Shown piece after piece: positions 9,596 to 21,892 of a stretch of 64,000 bases of DNA; position 1 is the stretch's first letter; each line of letters opens with the position of its first letter. Position numbers and translations under genes: made by a program. The notes below the pieces were generated by a model, which was not told the DNA's origin, ran no database searches, and was given only the letters and a program-made list of their open reading frames with translations. The stretch comes from Cloeon dipterum (Eukaryota > Arthropoda > Insecta > Ephemeroptera > Baetidae): NCBI RefSeq assembly GCF_949628265.1, contig NC_088786.1, forward strand, positions 4,836,001-4,900,000, given 5' to 3'.

Positions 9596-12500
9596 TCAGA
9601 CGCAGGTCTCTTGCTTGCTCTGGTCAGACTCGTTTCCCACCTCCTCGGTTTTCCGCCTGCGTTTCCTCCTCGTCCGGTGTCTGCGGCGCTTTTCCTGCTC
9701 AAGGTTGTCCGCGCTGTGCGCTCTGGATAAGTACCGGCTCTTGTAGTTTCTCGCCTCTGAAATGCTGCTCATTGGAGATTGCGCTCCTAAAAAGAGAATA
9801 TAAGCATCAGCTATATGCGGCAAGCAATAAATCTCGTCACAACTTACGCGCTGGCTCAAAAACGTTTTTATGAACCGAGAGCTCAACATTCATCATATTC
9901 GGATGAAGGTTGATTCTGTTGTTGAGTTTTGGATGATGTATGTTTGTGTTGTTGATCTTGGAATTGCCGCTGAACAAGCTTTCTGCGTCTGAGTTTTGAC
10001 GCAATCTCTGTCGGCGGAAGAACTTGCGAGCCACACCCAGCTGCCTGGGGTCGTAGAATGCGTCCTCCGACACCACCGTTGATGTTGCCAGTGGAATCTC
10101 TGATCGCATACTATTGATTTTTCGAAGAAGCCCAGCTTGGTCTTCTGCGAGTTTCAAAACAGATAGTTAAATTAATTCCTGTGCCTCGATCGGATTTAAA
10201 AGTGAGAAATTTACCTGGCTCTTCTTCGGTTTGTACTTCACTCTTTTCTATCACAGTCACGGTTGTGTGGTCGGTGATTGTGATTTGATCTGCAGTCATT
10301 TCCATGTCCGCAACTGCTTGGCCGTGACAATTTTCTGAAGTTCGCGAAATCCACTGCCTGGGGTCGGTGAAAGCCTTCCACTCAGCCGTGACGTCGCTTC
10401 GACCCGCGCAGAAGTAGAGGAGAATTGTCGTGCCCATCGAAACACAAATAATAAAGTGGCTGCCAGAGAGAACCTGTGAAAACCAATCCTCAGTGGCCAC
10501 AGAAGCAGCTGCGGTAGCCCAGGCGGCCAAAAATAAAAGTAATATGACCAAGTTGGCAAGAAGCTGCGACCTAAAACACACAAAATTTTAAAAATTAACT
10601 TAGAAAGTGAAAGACTGTAGACTTTTATATTTAAGTCAAATGAAGTAATTTCCCCTATTTTTTAGGATTAGAACTGGATCACGGCGTAAAAGCTTTAAAA
10701 TCATAAAAATGCGGTGGCACCATCTGTTAGCAGCTTCAAACACGAAGAATCTATCCGATGGTGCACTCCAGATTAATAATAAAAACCCCAAGTTTGATTT
10801 TGAAGAGTGGCAGTGTTATAGAAACCCAGCGTTGTTTCTCGGCAGTCTAAGAAAATCGCGATTTTTTAATCTAATCGATATTTTAATTGCTTACTCTGGT
10901 GTCCGCTCTTGGTCAATGGATGCGGAGGATGATGCCGACGAGGGAACGGGGTCATGAGCCCTGCGGATGGTGGCACAGTAGGCCATCAACCAAAAGATGC
11001 CATAAACTATCAGCACGATGATAGCAGGCACCAGTGCGGCAAATACGGTTGAGGGGGGCGGCAGGAAGCAGTATTCGGGTGTGGTGTAGCGGTGCACGGC
11101 TGCCGAGACGCCGCAGACCATAGCTGAGACGCCCCAGCCCACCATGTAGATGCCCAAGAGGGACTTGCCGCCGGCAACGGGGCCTTCCTCCTCTTCGTCT
11201 TCGTCGGGGATGCTCTCGTGCGCGGTCAGCCGCTTGTGCAGGTCGCTCACGGTCACTGTCTTCCAGAGGAGGCAGCTCATTGAGAAATAATGTATCAGCA
11301 GGCCGATCGAGTTGCACACCAGGGGGTCGCCCGTCAGGTAGATACCGCAGCTGAAGGTCAACGAGAGCAGTAAAAACGCCACCCAAGTGTTGACCAGAGA
11401 GTGTTTGGTGGCCGCCGGCATGGAGAGCGGAGAGGCCACGTAGGTGATCACGGCCACCACCAGGCAGACGCCCAGCACCAGGCACGAGGCGTACGCAAAA
11501 GCGTCTGAGAACCGCGATGGCAGAGCTGGCAGCTCCGTCGACTGCACCATTGCTGCCACTTGCCGCGTCGCAAAGTAGCCCAGCGAGTTGCAGTGGAAGA
11601 GCAGCAGGGGCTCCAGCAGGTGGCTCACATTGCAGCCCGCCTCGCTCCAGCGGCCGTCCACCCAGGTCACCGGCATCGAATCGATTGGCGATTTTAACGT
11701 AACCCACACGTACTCAGAGGACAAAGGCGTCAGAAGTGATTCTCCAACTATGAAAAAAATTCTCATTAATATTTTGTATTATAAATTAACGAAAAATTTT
11801 TAAGAGCAGGCTTGAAATTGTCATCTACTACTTTTTATTGAGCCATTTCACCCAAAAATTTGGTGAGGGAGACAAAAGTTACAACTTTGATTTTTTTCAA
11901 TTAACGCCAAGTAAGATAAAATACATTGCAAGTGTTTTAAATTAAACTCTTCCAAAGAAGCGTACGACTTACCTAATTTACACCCAATAACAGGAGAGGT
12001 GATGGTATTGTTATCAGGAAAAAGCGCAGGACTCTCCATCACGACGACTATCAGTTGGGCTTGATTTCCACTCCTTAGTGACGCATGTCGAAACAACGTA
12101 TAAGGAATTTGAATGACAGCAATCACCTCCTGTAGATTTTCATTTTGGGTCAATTTTAATCTAGCATCTTTGTTTTATTTAAAACATACCTCTTCTACCA
12201 TTCCTAGTGGCTTAAAATCACACTTCAAGCGTCTTGTTCCACTTCCTTGTTGGAACCAAATGCACCAAAGACCGTTGAAGTTGCTCCTGTACACTTTAAA
12301 CGATTGAACTGCCAAGACGTCTAATGATTGGGCAGTTTGTTCCGCAACTGCTTCTATCACGCCAAGCATTTTGGTACAGCTTTGGTCCTTAAATGATAAA
12401 TAATCATTACACACCTCAAGATAAAAGTGATTAAATATAGGAAAAATAAGAAGCTTTCAATTCAGGGCTGTTTTCTAGCGACCCTTTACTGCATTTTCGC

Positions 12501-14308
12501 CACTTATTTTTTCCTAATTTCTGTCAGACGATATAGCAATTTCAAAAAATCTTGTTTTATTTTTACAGAGGATTTATTGCTTGTATTTTTTGCCTTTGCA
12601 ATAGTGTTTGAAAATTATGGGTTTTAAAAAATGCATTTTGCATTGTCTGGCTTTCGCCTAAAGATCCAATAAGTTTAAACAAAGTCTTCCAACCTGCAAT
12701 TGTGCCTGCTGCAAAAGGTCCTTGGGCAACATTGTGGCTTGTGCCATCGTGCGGAGAATCAGCGGTGCGATGTTGTGCGGGTCGAGCATACTCAGATGGT
12801 TGGCCAAGGTCGTAGCGACGAACACCAAGTCCTGTGCCGATCTCAACAAACTCAAATTCCCTGTGAACTTGAGCAGCCCTGAGAGGGTGTTATTGGCGTC
12901 GTTTTGGTTTGCCGGGCTCATCAGGGCGAACTGTTGCAAGCCCCTGGTGACGTTACTCAGGTACGGGCACAATATTGAGTCCCAAGAGCCCCAGAGGCCA
13001 CCACTGAGGCACGGTCTAGACGCCCTGGCGTCCTGCAGACTCGGGCACGGCGCCTGTGCGATGGTTCCTGTCAACGTTTGCTGCCAATTGTAGCGGCCGC
13101 GCAAGTCTTCGGTCGTCTCGGCGGAACAGAGTTTGGCGCTGGTTGTCAAAACCGTAATGGCCAGCGACTGGCTCAGGTTGCCAGAAGAGCAGCGCCAAGT
13201 CCCAGAGTGGCGCATTTCTAGATTTTCAATGATGAGGGAGCTCACTGTTGTGCCCTCCTTAGGTTGAAATCTGGTCTGGGGCGTCACCTCAGTCACAGCT
13301 AGGCCGTCCCTTGCCCAGAAAACCCGCGTTTCTCTGGGAGGTCCGACCAGCAGACATACCATGTGAAGGGAATCTCCTTGAAACACCAGCTGATCTGTGT
13401 CTGGCAGAATCTCCAGACTCACCTGTGCAGAAAATTCAGAAAATGTGGAATGAGAATTAACTCGAGCTGCTCTACCTGTGATGGATGTCTGCAAATTAAT
13501 CCTGACACTTTAGATAGTTCTTCACCCTGCAGGTCCAGCGGATAGCCACACACAGAGCCAGAAGTCACTTCTACTGATTCATTGCGTATCCAATTGACTA
13601 GCCAGTCCATGTGACAATCACAAACCAAGGGATTAGAACTCAAGTCTAAAGTCTTTAGACTAATCAGGTCGTCAAAGGCCCCCTCGGCGATGCGGTCTAA
13701 TTCGTTGTTGTTGAGTTTCCTGTTAGAGTTTACACACCATTCATTTCACGATAGTTTTGGCATAAAAATGTATTTCTTATTGAAATCTGCAAATATTCAA
13801 AGAGCTTACAATGTTACTAGTTTTTCCAATCCCTGGAAAACAGATCCAGAAAGTTCTTGCAATTTGTTTCCAGACAGATCTAATCGTTTCAAATTGCTCA
13901 GGCCAGAGAAAGCTTCCTGGGCCAGAAACCTAATTGAGTTGTCCTTTAGGTCTAATTTCTGGAGCTGAGGTAGAAATGCAAATGCAGGCTTCCCAATGTC
14001 AATCAGCAAGTTGCCAGAGAGATCACTGAAAAGTAATTTATTTAGAATAACCACATATATGTATAGAAGAAGGGCTCTTACAGATGGACCACATTCTTAG
14101 GAAAGGATGCCGGGTCAAGTTCGTTAATGACGTTGACCTTGTGTGTGTCGCCGCATCGAAGTTTGACCCCGCTCTGCGATTGACTTGATGTTTTGTTGCT
14201 GGACCTGGCAGGGTTGCAGCGACACAGATTTGGGCATGGTGCTATTTTTTCTTGGGCCCAGCCATGGGCTGCCCAAAGGCCCAGCAGCAGCGGCAATGCC
14301 CAATTCAT
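9596..14308 (-). CDS. Adhesion GPCR, ADGRA (GPR124/125) type
   Basis: Ten exons from the start at 14308: 14082-14308, 13810-14025, 13476-13719, 12694-13422, 12190-12414, 11973-12129, 10895-11747, 10215-10570, 9848-10144 and 9596-9786; about 1164 residues. Domains in order: signal peptide (1-18), Cys-rich LRR N-cap (CPNLCRC), leucine-rich repeats (about 65-175), LRR C-cap (NPLVCDCHMDWL), an Ig domain (about 230-325), a hormone-receptor motif (CLSGGLWGSWDSILCPY), a GAIN-like region, seven membrane segments (about 680-930), and a cytoplasmic tail ending ETCV, a class I PDZ ligand like the ETTV of vertebrate ADGRA2/3. This LRR-Ig-HRM-GAIN-7TM order is specific to the ADGRA group (Wnt/planar polarity and vascular signalling in vertebrates). 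The GPS (about residue 651) reads HCNSLG, without the HL-T/S cleavage site, so autoproteolysis is doubtful. The intron at 13423-13475 is only 53 bp. Confidence 0.88.
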
Positions 14309-14862
14309 TGGTCAGGTTAATTTGATCTGTTAAAAAATCAAGTTTTTGAATGAAGTTTTATGAAAATTTCTGCGAAATAAGTCGAAGGTATTTTACTGAA
14401 CTGTCACTTACCATTTTAAATCGTTTACGAGTTTTTGTCGCCTCAAATTTGATTGTTTTTTTTTAAATAATTTTAAGGAGTGGTGTCCTTTTTATTTACA
14501 ACACCATCTTGGATTGAAGATTGAATTCGGATTCCATTGGCGCAGGTGCTGCCATCTGGCCAAGTATCAAGGGTGCATCCCACGCAGATACCACGCCCCT
14601 CTATCTATGTAAACAAACACTAAACAGAGCCTAATAAGAAGTGACTGAAAGTGACTGGAAGTGACTGACAAAGAAATTTTTGGTCGAATTTTTAATATAA
14701 AATCCCTAAATTCCATTGTAATTTCACAATCATCAATTTACAGAAGCAGTGATGTCACCTATCGATTTGGGCAGTTTGAAGGTTTCTTTGTTAAAATTTA
14801 ATAATTTTGAAAATTTTATTAAAATGAAATTTTGCATTTTCTCAACAGGTGTACAAAAAACA
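14309..14862. promoter_or_regulatory. Shared head-to-head promoter region, ADGRA and USF3
   Basis: The two genes start 554 bp apart on opposite strands, so their promoters must share this stretch. It holds an untranslated leader for the GPCR (about 14309-14420), a triplicated 10-bp motif at 14641-14669, and an acceptor at 14847-14848 which shows that USF3 has at least one upstream untranslated exon. No TATA box is evident. Confidence 0.5.
14641..14669 (+). repeat. Three tandem 10-bp motifs
   Basis: GTGACTGRAA occurs three times head to tail with small changes (…GAAA, …GGAA, …GACA). It lies in the shared promoter region and could be a protein-binding array; that role is inferred. Confidence 0.55.
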
Positions 14863-17798
14863 ATGAAGAAGAAGAGTCCAAGTGCTGCTACCGGGACTCC
14901 TGAGAAGCAGTCAGGCAAAAAGAAAAAGGAAGAAGCTCCGTAAGTTTTCCTAGCAAAAGAATTAATATGTACAGAACAGTTCAGAATCCTAACCATGAAA
15001 TCTAAAGGAAGTACCGTGATTGGGAAAAGGACCGTAGAAACAGACTAAATGAGGCCTTCAACCAACTTGCATTGGCCATTAGTGATTCTTCTCCCCCAGT
15101 GAAAAAGATTGACATTGTCACCAAAGCTTGTGAGTGCATTGAGGAACTGAGGCAGGAAAATGAGCAATTTAAAAAGGGCAGTGGTCTTGACCAGAATTTG
15201 TTAGGTAAATTTTAATATTATTTATCCAGTCAATCTTTTTTATGGATCAATTGTTTAATAGGAAAGGAAACTGCTAAATACAAGGAACAAATAGCGGAAC
15301 TAAGTAGCCGGGTGGATCGTCTCGTCAGCTATTTAACTGAAGTCGGTGTTGAGAAACCAAAATGGGTCTCTCTTCCGCTCACTACCCCAGCACCTCCAGA
15401 TCTAGGGAAAAGACCATTCCAATATTCTAATAAATTGAATCCTGCCAAATTAAAGGAGCTTCTCGAGATGCCAAAAAATAGTTAGAATTTAATTGTAAAA
15501 AGGATCCATTGATGCTAATATGATCTTTTGTAGAAGCGGCTAAAAGACTACAAAACGCCAAAAGGAGAGCTTTGAAAAAGAAGGCAATTGCTGTAAAGAA
15601 CAAGGCAGTTGCGCCAAAAGTCACCAGTCTGAGCCAGCTGCCACCTGGAATTCTTCTTTTCAAGAGCTGCCCGCCAGAAAACACCCCTAAAGTTGTGATA
15701 GTTCCGCCACCCGCTCCTCCAACAGCCATCTCAACGCCTTTGATTTTGCTTCCGCCCCTTCAGCAAAAGACTCAGTTCATTCTGTCAAAGCCCCCAGTAG
15801 ACAAGGTCCCCATAAGAAGTGAAATCGTGAACAAACCAGCAGTAAAGAAATCGAAAAAAAATTTAGTGAACAAGAACAGCAAAGCCATCAGGCACAGCAT
15901 TGAGGCCCTGTGCAAAAAGCAACTTGTTAAGGAATTGCCTGTCAAAGACATACCTGTCAAGGAGGCTCAGCATGTACCTACTAGTCAGCCGGAAGTTAGC
16001 AACACGAAGAGTGATCAGGCTGAGTCAAAACAATCCAACAAAGCCACTGAGCCAGACAAGGAAAACATTTTCGTGCCAATCATAAGGCCTGCCACCCCAA
16101 AGGCTCCGAGCAAATCGCCTTCCCAATCTGTTCAGATTCAACCTGCGCAACCTCAGAAAGAAGTCCCAGTCACGAGTAGCTCCAACTCGCAGCCAAATCA
16201 GTGCCAAGAGGTGCCAAAATCAAGTGCTGGAGCCGGAGTGTCTGTCCCCGATTTTTCCCTGCCCACTTTTACAACAGCGCAAGCAAAGCAGACTTTCGCC
16301 GGAGACAGTTACCCTGTGACCAGCAGCAGGAGCTACCCTGAAACGCAGACCACGTTCAGCCACCTGAACCAGCCCCCGACGCATTTCCACGCTCCCCACT
16401 TGGCGTCGAGTCAGGCCAAGGAGCAGAGCAAGAGCACCCCCTTCACGCACGAAGCGCCGCCACCGTCAAATCCTGTATCCCAGGCCGACACCTTCTCCCA
16501 CCTGAAGACCCACCTGCCCACCTTCTCCACGTTCGGCGACATTTCCGGCGCACACTGCAACCAGACGTTCACCACCACCACCACCAGCTCGCACCAGAAG
16601 ACTCCCTTCAGCTCCGCCAGCGACATTTTCACCCACCAGCCGCAGAGCAAGAACCTGCCCTTCAGTCAGGGTCAGAGCTTCCCCCCGAAACCCTCCAACC
16701 CGACGTTTTCCCACGAGAAACCGCACCAGCAGCAGGCGCAAAAGGTGTCGGCGCAGTTCACCCCCCAGCAGCAGCCTCCTCAGGAGCAGAGACCATTTTT
16801 CTTCGACCCAGCCAGACCTCCCGAGTACAACTCGGGAGAAACGAGCTTCATTGGGCCCCAACCCCCTATGGCCACAGTGGTGGAGCATCCCCCGAAGGAC
16901 CCTGCCACCATGTACAACCCCTTCCGCGGAGACGAAATGTCAGAAGGGGTGCAGCGTTCGGAAAATCTCAATAACAGCGCGTACTCAAACGACCTGTTCG
17001 CCTCCCTTCACGTTCCCTCCGGCCACCCAGAGTCCATTTCGCCTACGGCTGCTTTTCTGCACACCTTCCCTCTGGTGTCTGCCGGAAGAAACGAGAACAG
17101 CGAGAGGGTGGAGAGTGGCACCAGCAACCTGCTGCAACTCGGCACCCTGGAGGAAGGAGGCCAGCAGATGGAGCTCAACTCCCTGATGCCGCAGATCGAA
17201 AAGCAGAGCAAACGTGTCAACAAGAGTTTCTCCGACGAGCTGTACCAAATGGAGCCTGACTACGACGCGGAAATCACCTCGATTATGTCATCCGCTCCGA
17301 AAAGGCAGAACAAACAGAACCCCTTCCAGCACCAGCAGACCAAGCCACAGCAACCGCAGCAGCAGCAGCAGCAGCAGCTGCAGCTGCAGCCTCCACCGCA
17401 ACCAAACTTTGGCTACTACCAACAGCAGAAGAGAACCATCGCCGCGCCCCAGAAGCCGGTCCAGAGAGAGACTATCCGTACCGGCGATCAGCCAAACTAC
17501 AAAAGTCAAAACTACCCTTTTTACTACCAAACTGCAGATCAAACTCCCACGGCTGCTCCTCTCAATTTGCCACCTGTGCCGACGACGACCAATTTCATGC
17601 CGTGGAACAATATTGAGCCGCAGCAGCAACAAAGGTGAGCCGTTGCTTCAGCGGTAAAAAATTATTCACTCAACAAAATTGCTTTTAAAGTTACTAAAAA
17701 TGTAAGTATTTAATTTATAAAATTACAGCCGGAGCTTACATCAGAACTACACCTGCGACAGCAGGCAGACACAGCACCAGTCGATCCCGCCCCCTCCC

Positions 17799-17833
<35 letters not shown>

Positions 17834-19408
17834 GCAAGGTCAGCAGGTGCAGCAGCAGCAGCAACAAAAGGAAGTCCAGCGGCCTCCAGTCAACTGGATG
17901 ACAAGTGACGTACGAACTGATGACGCTGCCGTCGGCATTTTGGACTTTGACTGGAGCAGACAGGCGCAGCTGCCGACGCTTGTTGGCGACTTGGCTCTAG
18001 GTCCAACACCAATCACGCCTCGAAAGAAGGATAATACCTGCAAATACACCAGCGTACAAAACTTTCTGTCGGTCAGCCAGCTTGTCGACGTCCCTAAGGA
18101 AAAAGCCAAGAGGCGGCTGATCAACAACAACAAGGTTTTTAGTTTTTGTTCGTTTAGTTGGATTATCCCGTCATCAATTTTTAAGATGTTAAATTGCAAA
18201 ATAAAAGCACTAGATGGAATGAGATTGTACAGCCAGCATTGAGAAATAATTCAAAAAATGCAGAGTAAAAAAATCTTAAAAATTATGTTACCAGTCTAGT
18301 ATATATTCCATAAATCCCTTTCTGGGTTAAATTGAAATTTTAACACAATATAGAATTGATAAAATGATCGATTTTTGTCAAAATTTGAAAAATCTATAAA
18401 CGCCACCAATTCTAGATTAGAAGTTTGAATTAAATGTGGTAATTTAACATACAATTTCAGAGATTAATTATATTCCACACTGATTTTTGTTTCTTTCTAG
18501 AATAACTTGAACCGAAGGACAGAAAGAAATGCTGCCAAGCAGCCCGCCACCGTCCAGCAGCAGCAGCAACAACAGTTGCAAGTTTGTCCTGACTACCACA
18601 GCATCACCAACTGGCCAGCGCCAAAGCCGTCATGCAAACCTGTGCCTAGCAGCTACTCAGCCGAATCTCTGATTGGCACATCGCAGCACGACCAAAATGA
18701 TAAATCTGAGAGATACAACCAACGATTCCCGAGAAACTTGATGCCTACGGAGCAGAATTCATTTTTCCCCAGTGAGCAGCAGTTTGACTACCACCAACCC
18801 CAGTACGACTGCAGCTCGATGTACCAACCAAACACCTCTTTTGCCAGCATAGGTGAGATATTTGCATTCAGCCCCCACAAACGTAATGCTCTAATCGATT
18901 TTTCAGTCACTTCTTCGAGTTCTACTAACTCGATTGTGCCATCCTTCGGGCAAGACTTCAATCCGTTCACCTCAACGCCTCAGAAAAGCACGTCCAACAA
19001 CAAACGGCGCAACGACAACTTCTATCACATGGACTGCAACCGCAGATCTAGTCAGCAGTACAACCAACAAAGCCGGACAAACCAGCAAGTCAACGTAACC
19101 CCCAGCGCAGGCTCGTCGCTGACCAACTTCAACCTGTGCACGATTTTCCCTGAAATCAACAAGGTACGTCTCGCCTTGAAGCAATCCAAAATCCCTTAAC
19201 AAAAATAATATTAATTTTTTAGCAGCCTGTGATCGCCCCACCTCTGGCTCCGTTCATCCCCAGCAAGGGTCAAGTGTCCGACTATGTCCTTCCCCCACCA
19301 CCGGCAAGCTTCAACAACCTCCTGGCGCCTGCTCCTCCGCAAGTTTTCCCAGCTCCCAGTTTTCCAGTGCCAAGCAGCATTCAGTTTGCATCTCAGCATG
19401 AAAATTAA
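14863..19408 (+). CDS. USF3: bHLH transcription factor, USF3 homologue
   Basis: Exons 14863-14939, 15008-15204, 15262-15480, 15534-17634, 17729-18134, 18501-19163 and 19223-19408 give about 1282 residues. A basic, Lys-rich start leads into one helix-loop-helix (about residues 26-80, KDRRNRLNEAFNQL ... KACECIEELRQENEQF) with a following leucine-rich helix. The rest is low-complexity: Pro/Gln/Ser-rich, with several poly-Q runs. Two short motifs of the USF3 C-terminus are kept: YSAESLIG and LTNFNLCTIFPEI. This, with the domain order, supports USF3 rather than USF1/2. An optional in-frame 54-bp intron (18853-18906) has good splice sites; removing it leaves 1264 residues. It acts in the nucleus, presumably as an E-box regulator; targets are unknown. 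Confidence 0.82.
17346..17392 (+). repeat. CAG/CAA repeat encoding poly-Q
   Basis: A run of CAG and CAA codons in the large USF3 exon gives about nine consecutive Gln, then QLQLQ. Likely length-polymorphic. Confidence 0.85.
17801..17876 (+). repeat. CAG/CAA repeat encoding poly-Q
   Basis: A second, longer poly-Q tract in USF3, interrupted once by GQQV. A third short run lies at about 18556-18578. Confidence 0.85.
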
Positions 19409-19717
19409 TGTGTATAAACAGTAAAAATGTGATATTTAGCTTAAATAGAAAGACTTTTAGAAATGCTTGTCATTCACGTTTATTTTTAGACGTAAAATAA
19501 AAAATAAATAAATCAACTGACTTCATTGACCCTTGACTAAAGAACAAAGTCTTAACAATTTCATAACACAACATTTTCCTGATTTCAAAGTACTTTTTAG
19601 CAGTCCTCAAAAAAATCAATAGAATGCACACTGCTGATTTCTCATCACTGTTCAAGTCTTAGAATTTTCATGGACTAGAAGCGCGGATCGCGTATGACAC
19701 AAATCGGGCCACTGCGC
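19409..19717. other. Convergent 3' ends of USF3 and C1GALT1
   Basis: It contains overlapping AATAAA motifs near 19496-19508 for the plus strand and TTTATT at 19479-19484 (a minus-strand poly(A) signal). No coding sequence. Confidence 0.5.
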
Positions 19718-21892
19718 CTATGAGTTTGTTCCCACTGTGCTTGTTTTTCTGTCAGGGTGGATGTGGCCTGTGATGCCATACGGCCGCAGGTGGTAGATTA
19801 AGTACTCGAGCACATACATCAGGTTTGGGCTCACGTAGTGGAATGATACGGCAGAATCTGAGCAGCAACCCATGCCCTACAAGGAAAAAGTGGGTTGATT
19901 AATATGATGGGAATTTTCCTCATTGCGGTGATCAAAGGCGGTCAGAGAAAAGAGAGAGGAAATTTCAGGCCTAATTTTGCATTTTATAAATTGATTAGAT
20001 TACTTACTTCCTCACTAGGGTAATAAATGTACTTCCAGTACCAAAAGTCTTTGTTTGTATGGCCAGGAATGAGGTGGTGCTCAGGAACAAATGGGAAGAA
20101 GCGGCCCCGGCCAAGCGAATCCCGCGTGTCCATCGCTTTGACATCCACCCGCTCTAGACACTTTCCTAAAATGAACTTTCAGCTCACCTAAGCGATCATC
20201 AAACAATAATCTTACCCATTTCCACGTCTTCAGAACCATCGTGATCCTGGCGACACTTTTTCGGGTTTGGGATGCCATCAACCACAAATCTTTTGAGCGC
20301 TTCCCTGCTTAAAACGTACCCTTCAAGGAAAAATATTGAAATTGCGCCTAAGGTTAGATTTATGATCTAATTACCTGCACCTCCACTCATGTAACCCTGC
20401 TTCACATATGGCTTGAAACGGCAGCCAAAATATAAAGCTTCAGATGGGTTATACGGCGATAACATGTATCGCAAGTTTTCTACGACCACATACCTTTAAA
20501 ACGAAAAGGATTTATTAATCAAGCAGGTTGAAAGTGATAGAAATTAGATAAATTAAAATAGACTAATAACAGCATTATGCCTTACAGAGGCGGGGTCAAC
20601 ACAAAGCCCTTTCCAGTGAAATCAAGCTGAAAACCATTGGGAAGTTTGGTAAAATTGTTGTAATTTGAATGCACTAAATAATATTAACTTGCTGATAGAA
20701 TCAATGCCATCCCTCCAAAGGCTGTTAAAAGTTAGCAACATAAAATTATTAAAATTGGTTAGCTTGAGCGTGGTAAACGTTATCATACTTGCAGGGCTAC
20801 AATCAATGCAAGTTTGTTCTCCACAACCACAACACTGATAGTGCACTGAAAGTACTTACGTGTCATCGTCTGCTTTCATGAACCAGTCAGCCTGATCGAA
20901 GTAGTGCTGGTGCACGTACTTAAATGCTTCTTTGGTTTTGGCCCACAAGTTGTTGCGCCCCTCGGACACGGGCAGCGCGACGGCTGGCAAAGAAGTGTCT
21001 GGAATTTTCAATTTTCAGAATGAGCTATGGCATGTGAGCGACGGATTAGACTTTACCATTTTGCGAGCTCATGAAGAGCAAAATGTTACAACGTTTGCCC
21101 CACGTTGCTTTTACGTGTTTGGCTTTCTTTTTGTGGTTGGCAGGGTTAGTCATCACCCAACACAGCACCCTCACCTCTTTGGCTAGTTTTTTGGCTTCCT
21201 CGTCCTCACCTAAACATCACATTTGCGTTAGTTCAAAGGCTTGAAATGATGTGATATGATTTAAGACGTAAATTTAAACATGTCGTGAAAAAATACCATT
21301 AAGTCTGCGGATGCTTTAAAAATAAAAGCTTTCATTTGCTATCGCAACCAAATAATTTGTTCCAGATGAAAGTTAGGAACTCTTGAGTGCTATTCTCAGA
21401 CTGGTTGGTCGCTACCACACTCTCTCAATTACACTGAGATAGAGAGATGCCTTTGTTGAAGAAACTAATTTGCCAGAATATTCAGAGCCTCTCCCCCAGT
21501 TAATCAACTCAAGAGCTTCGCGAGTATCGTTTAAATTATCCTTTTTTTATTTAACGGAATGTGCTGTGGAAATAAGAGACAAGATACACGTTACCTTCGT
21601 GGAACTCCTCGTCGACGGCGTGCGAGCCAACATCCATGCTGGGCCCGTCTTGCATGTTATCGGCGTCTCTGTGGTCGTGGGGGTCATGCCGGCCGAGGCC
21701 ATCGTCTGTCAGGTGGGCACTGTTGAGGAACAGGTCACCCTGCGTCACCGACAGCATCAGGTAGGCGGACATGAAGCCGAACGCCACTCCGAGCGAGAGG
21801 GCGAAGAAGAACTTCTGGCCGCCGGTGCCGCGACGAAAACCTGCCGGAAAGCGATCGAACTTTGAACCGTTTGCAGAAGTCAACGGCAGCAT
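19718..21892 (-). CDS. C1GALT1: Core 1 beta-1,3-galactosyltransferase (T-synthase)
   Basis: Seven exons from the start at 21892: 21595-21892, 21057-21209, 20860-20998, 20375-20493, 20216-20320, 20008-20165 and 19718-19876; about 376 residues, near the usual 360-390. A type II anchor lies at about 28-48, followed by a variable stem. The catalytic part carries [19 protein letters not shown], the metal-binding DDD (about 194-196 in [10 protein letters not shown]), [21 protein letters not shown] and the C-terminal [12 protein letters not shown]. These are the C1GALT1 signatures (GT31). It adds galactose beta-1,3 to GalNAc-O-Ser/Thr to make the T antigen in the Golgi. The vertebrate enzyme needs the chaperone COSMC, whereas insect enzymes act alone. 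Confidence 0.92.

Noticed and set aside
10952-11707. Long GC-rich ORF of 251 codons on the minus strand
   Set aside because: It is another frame of the transmembrane exon of the adhesion GPCR; the 291-codon frame has the membrane segments and agrees with splice phases.
16466-16888. Minus-strand ORFs under the large USF3 exon
   Set aside because: Mirror frames of a Pro/Gln-rich coding exon, with no splice support or recognisable motif.
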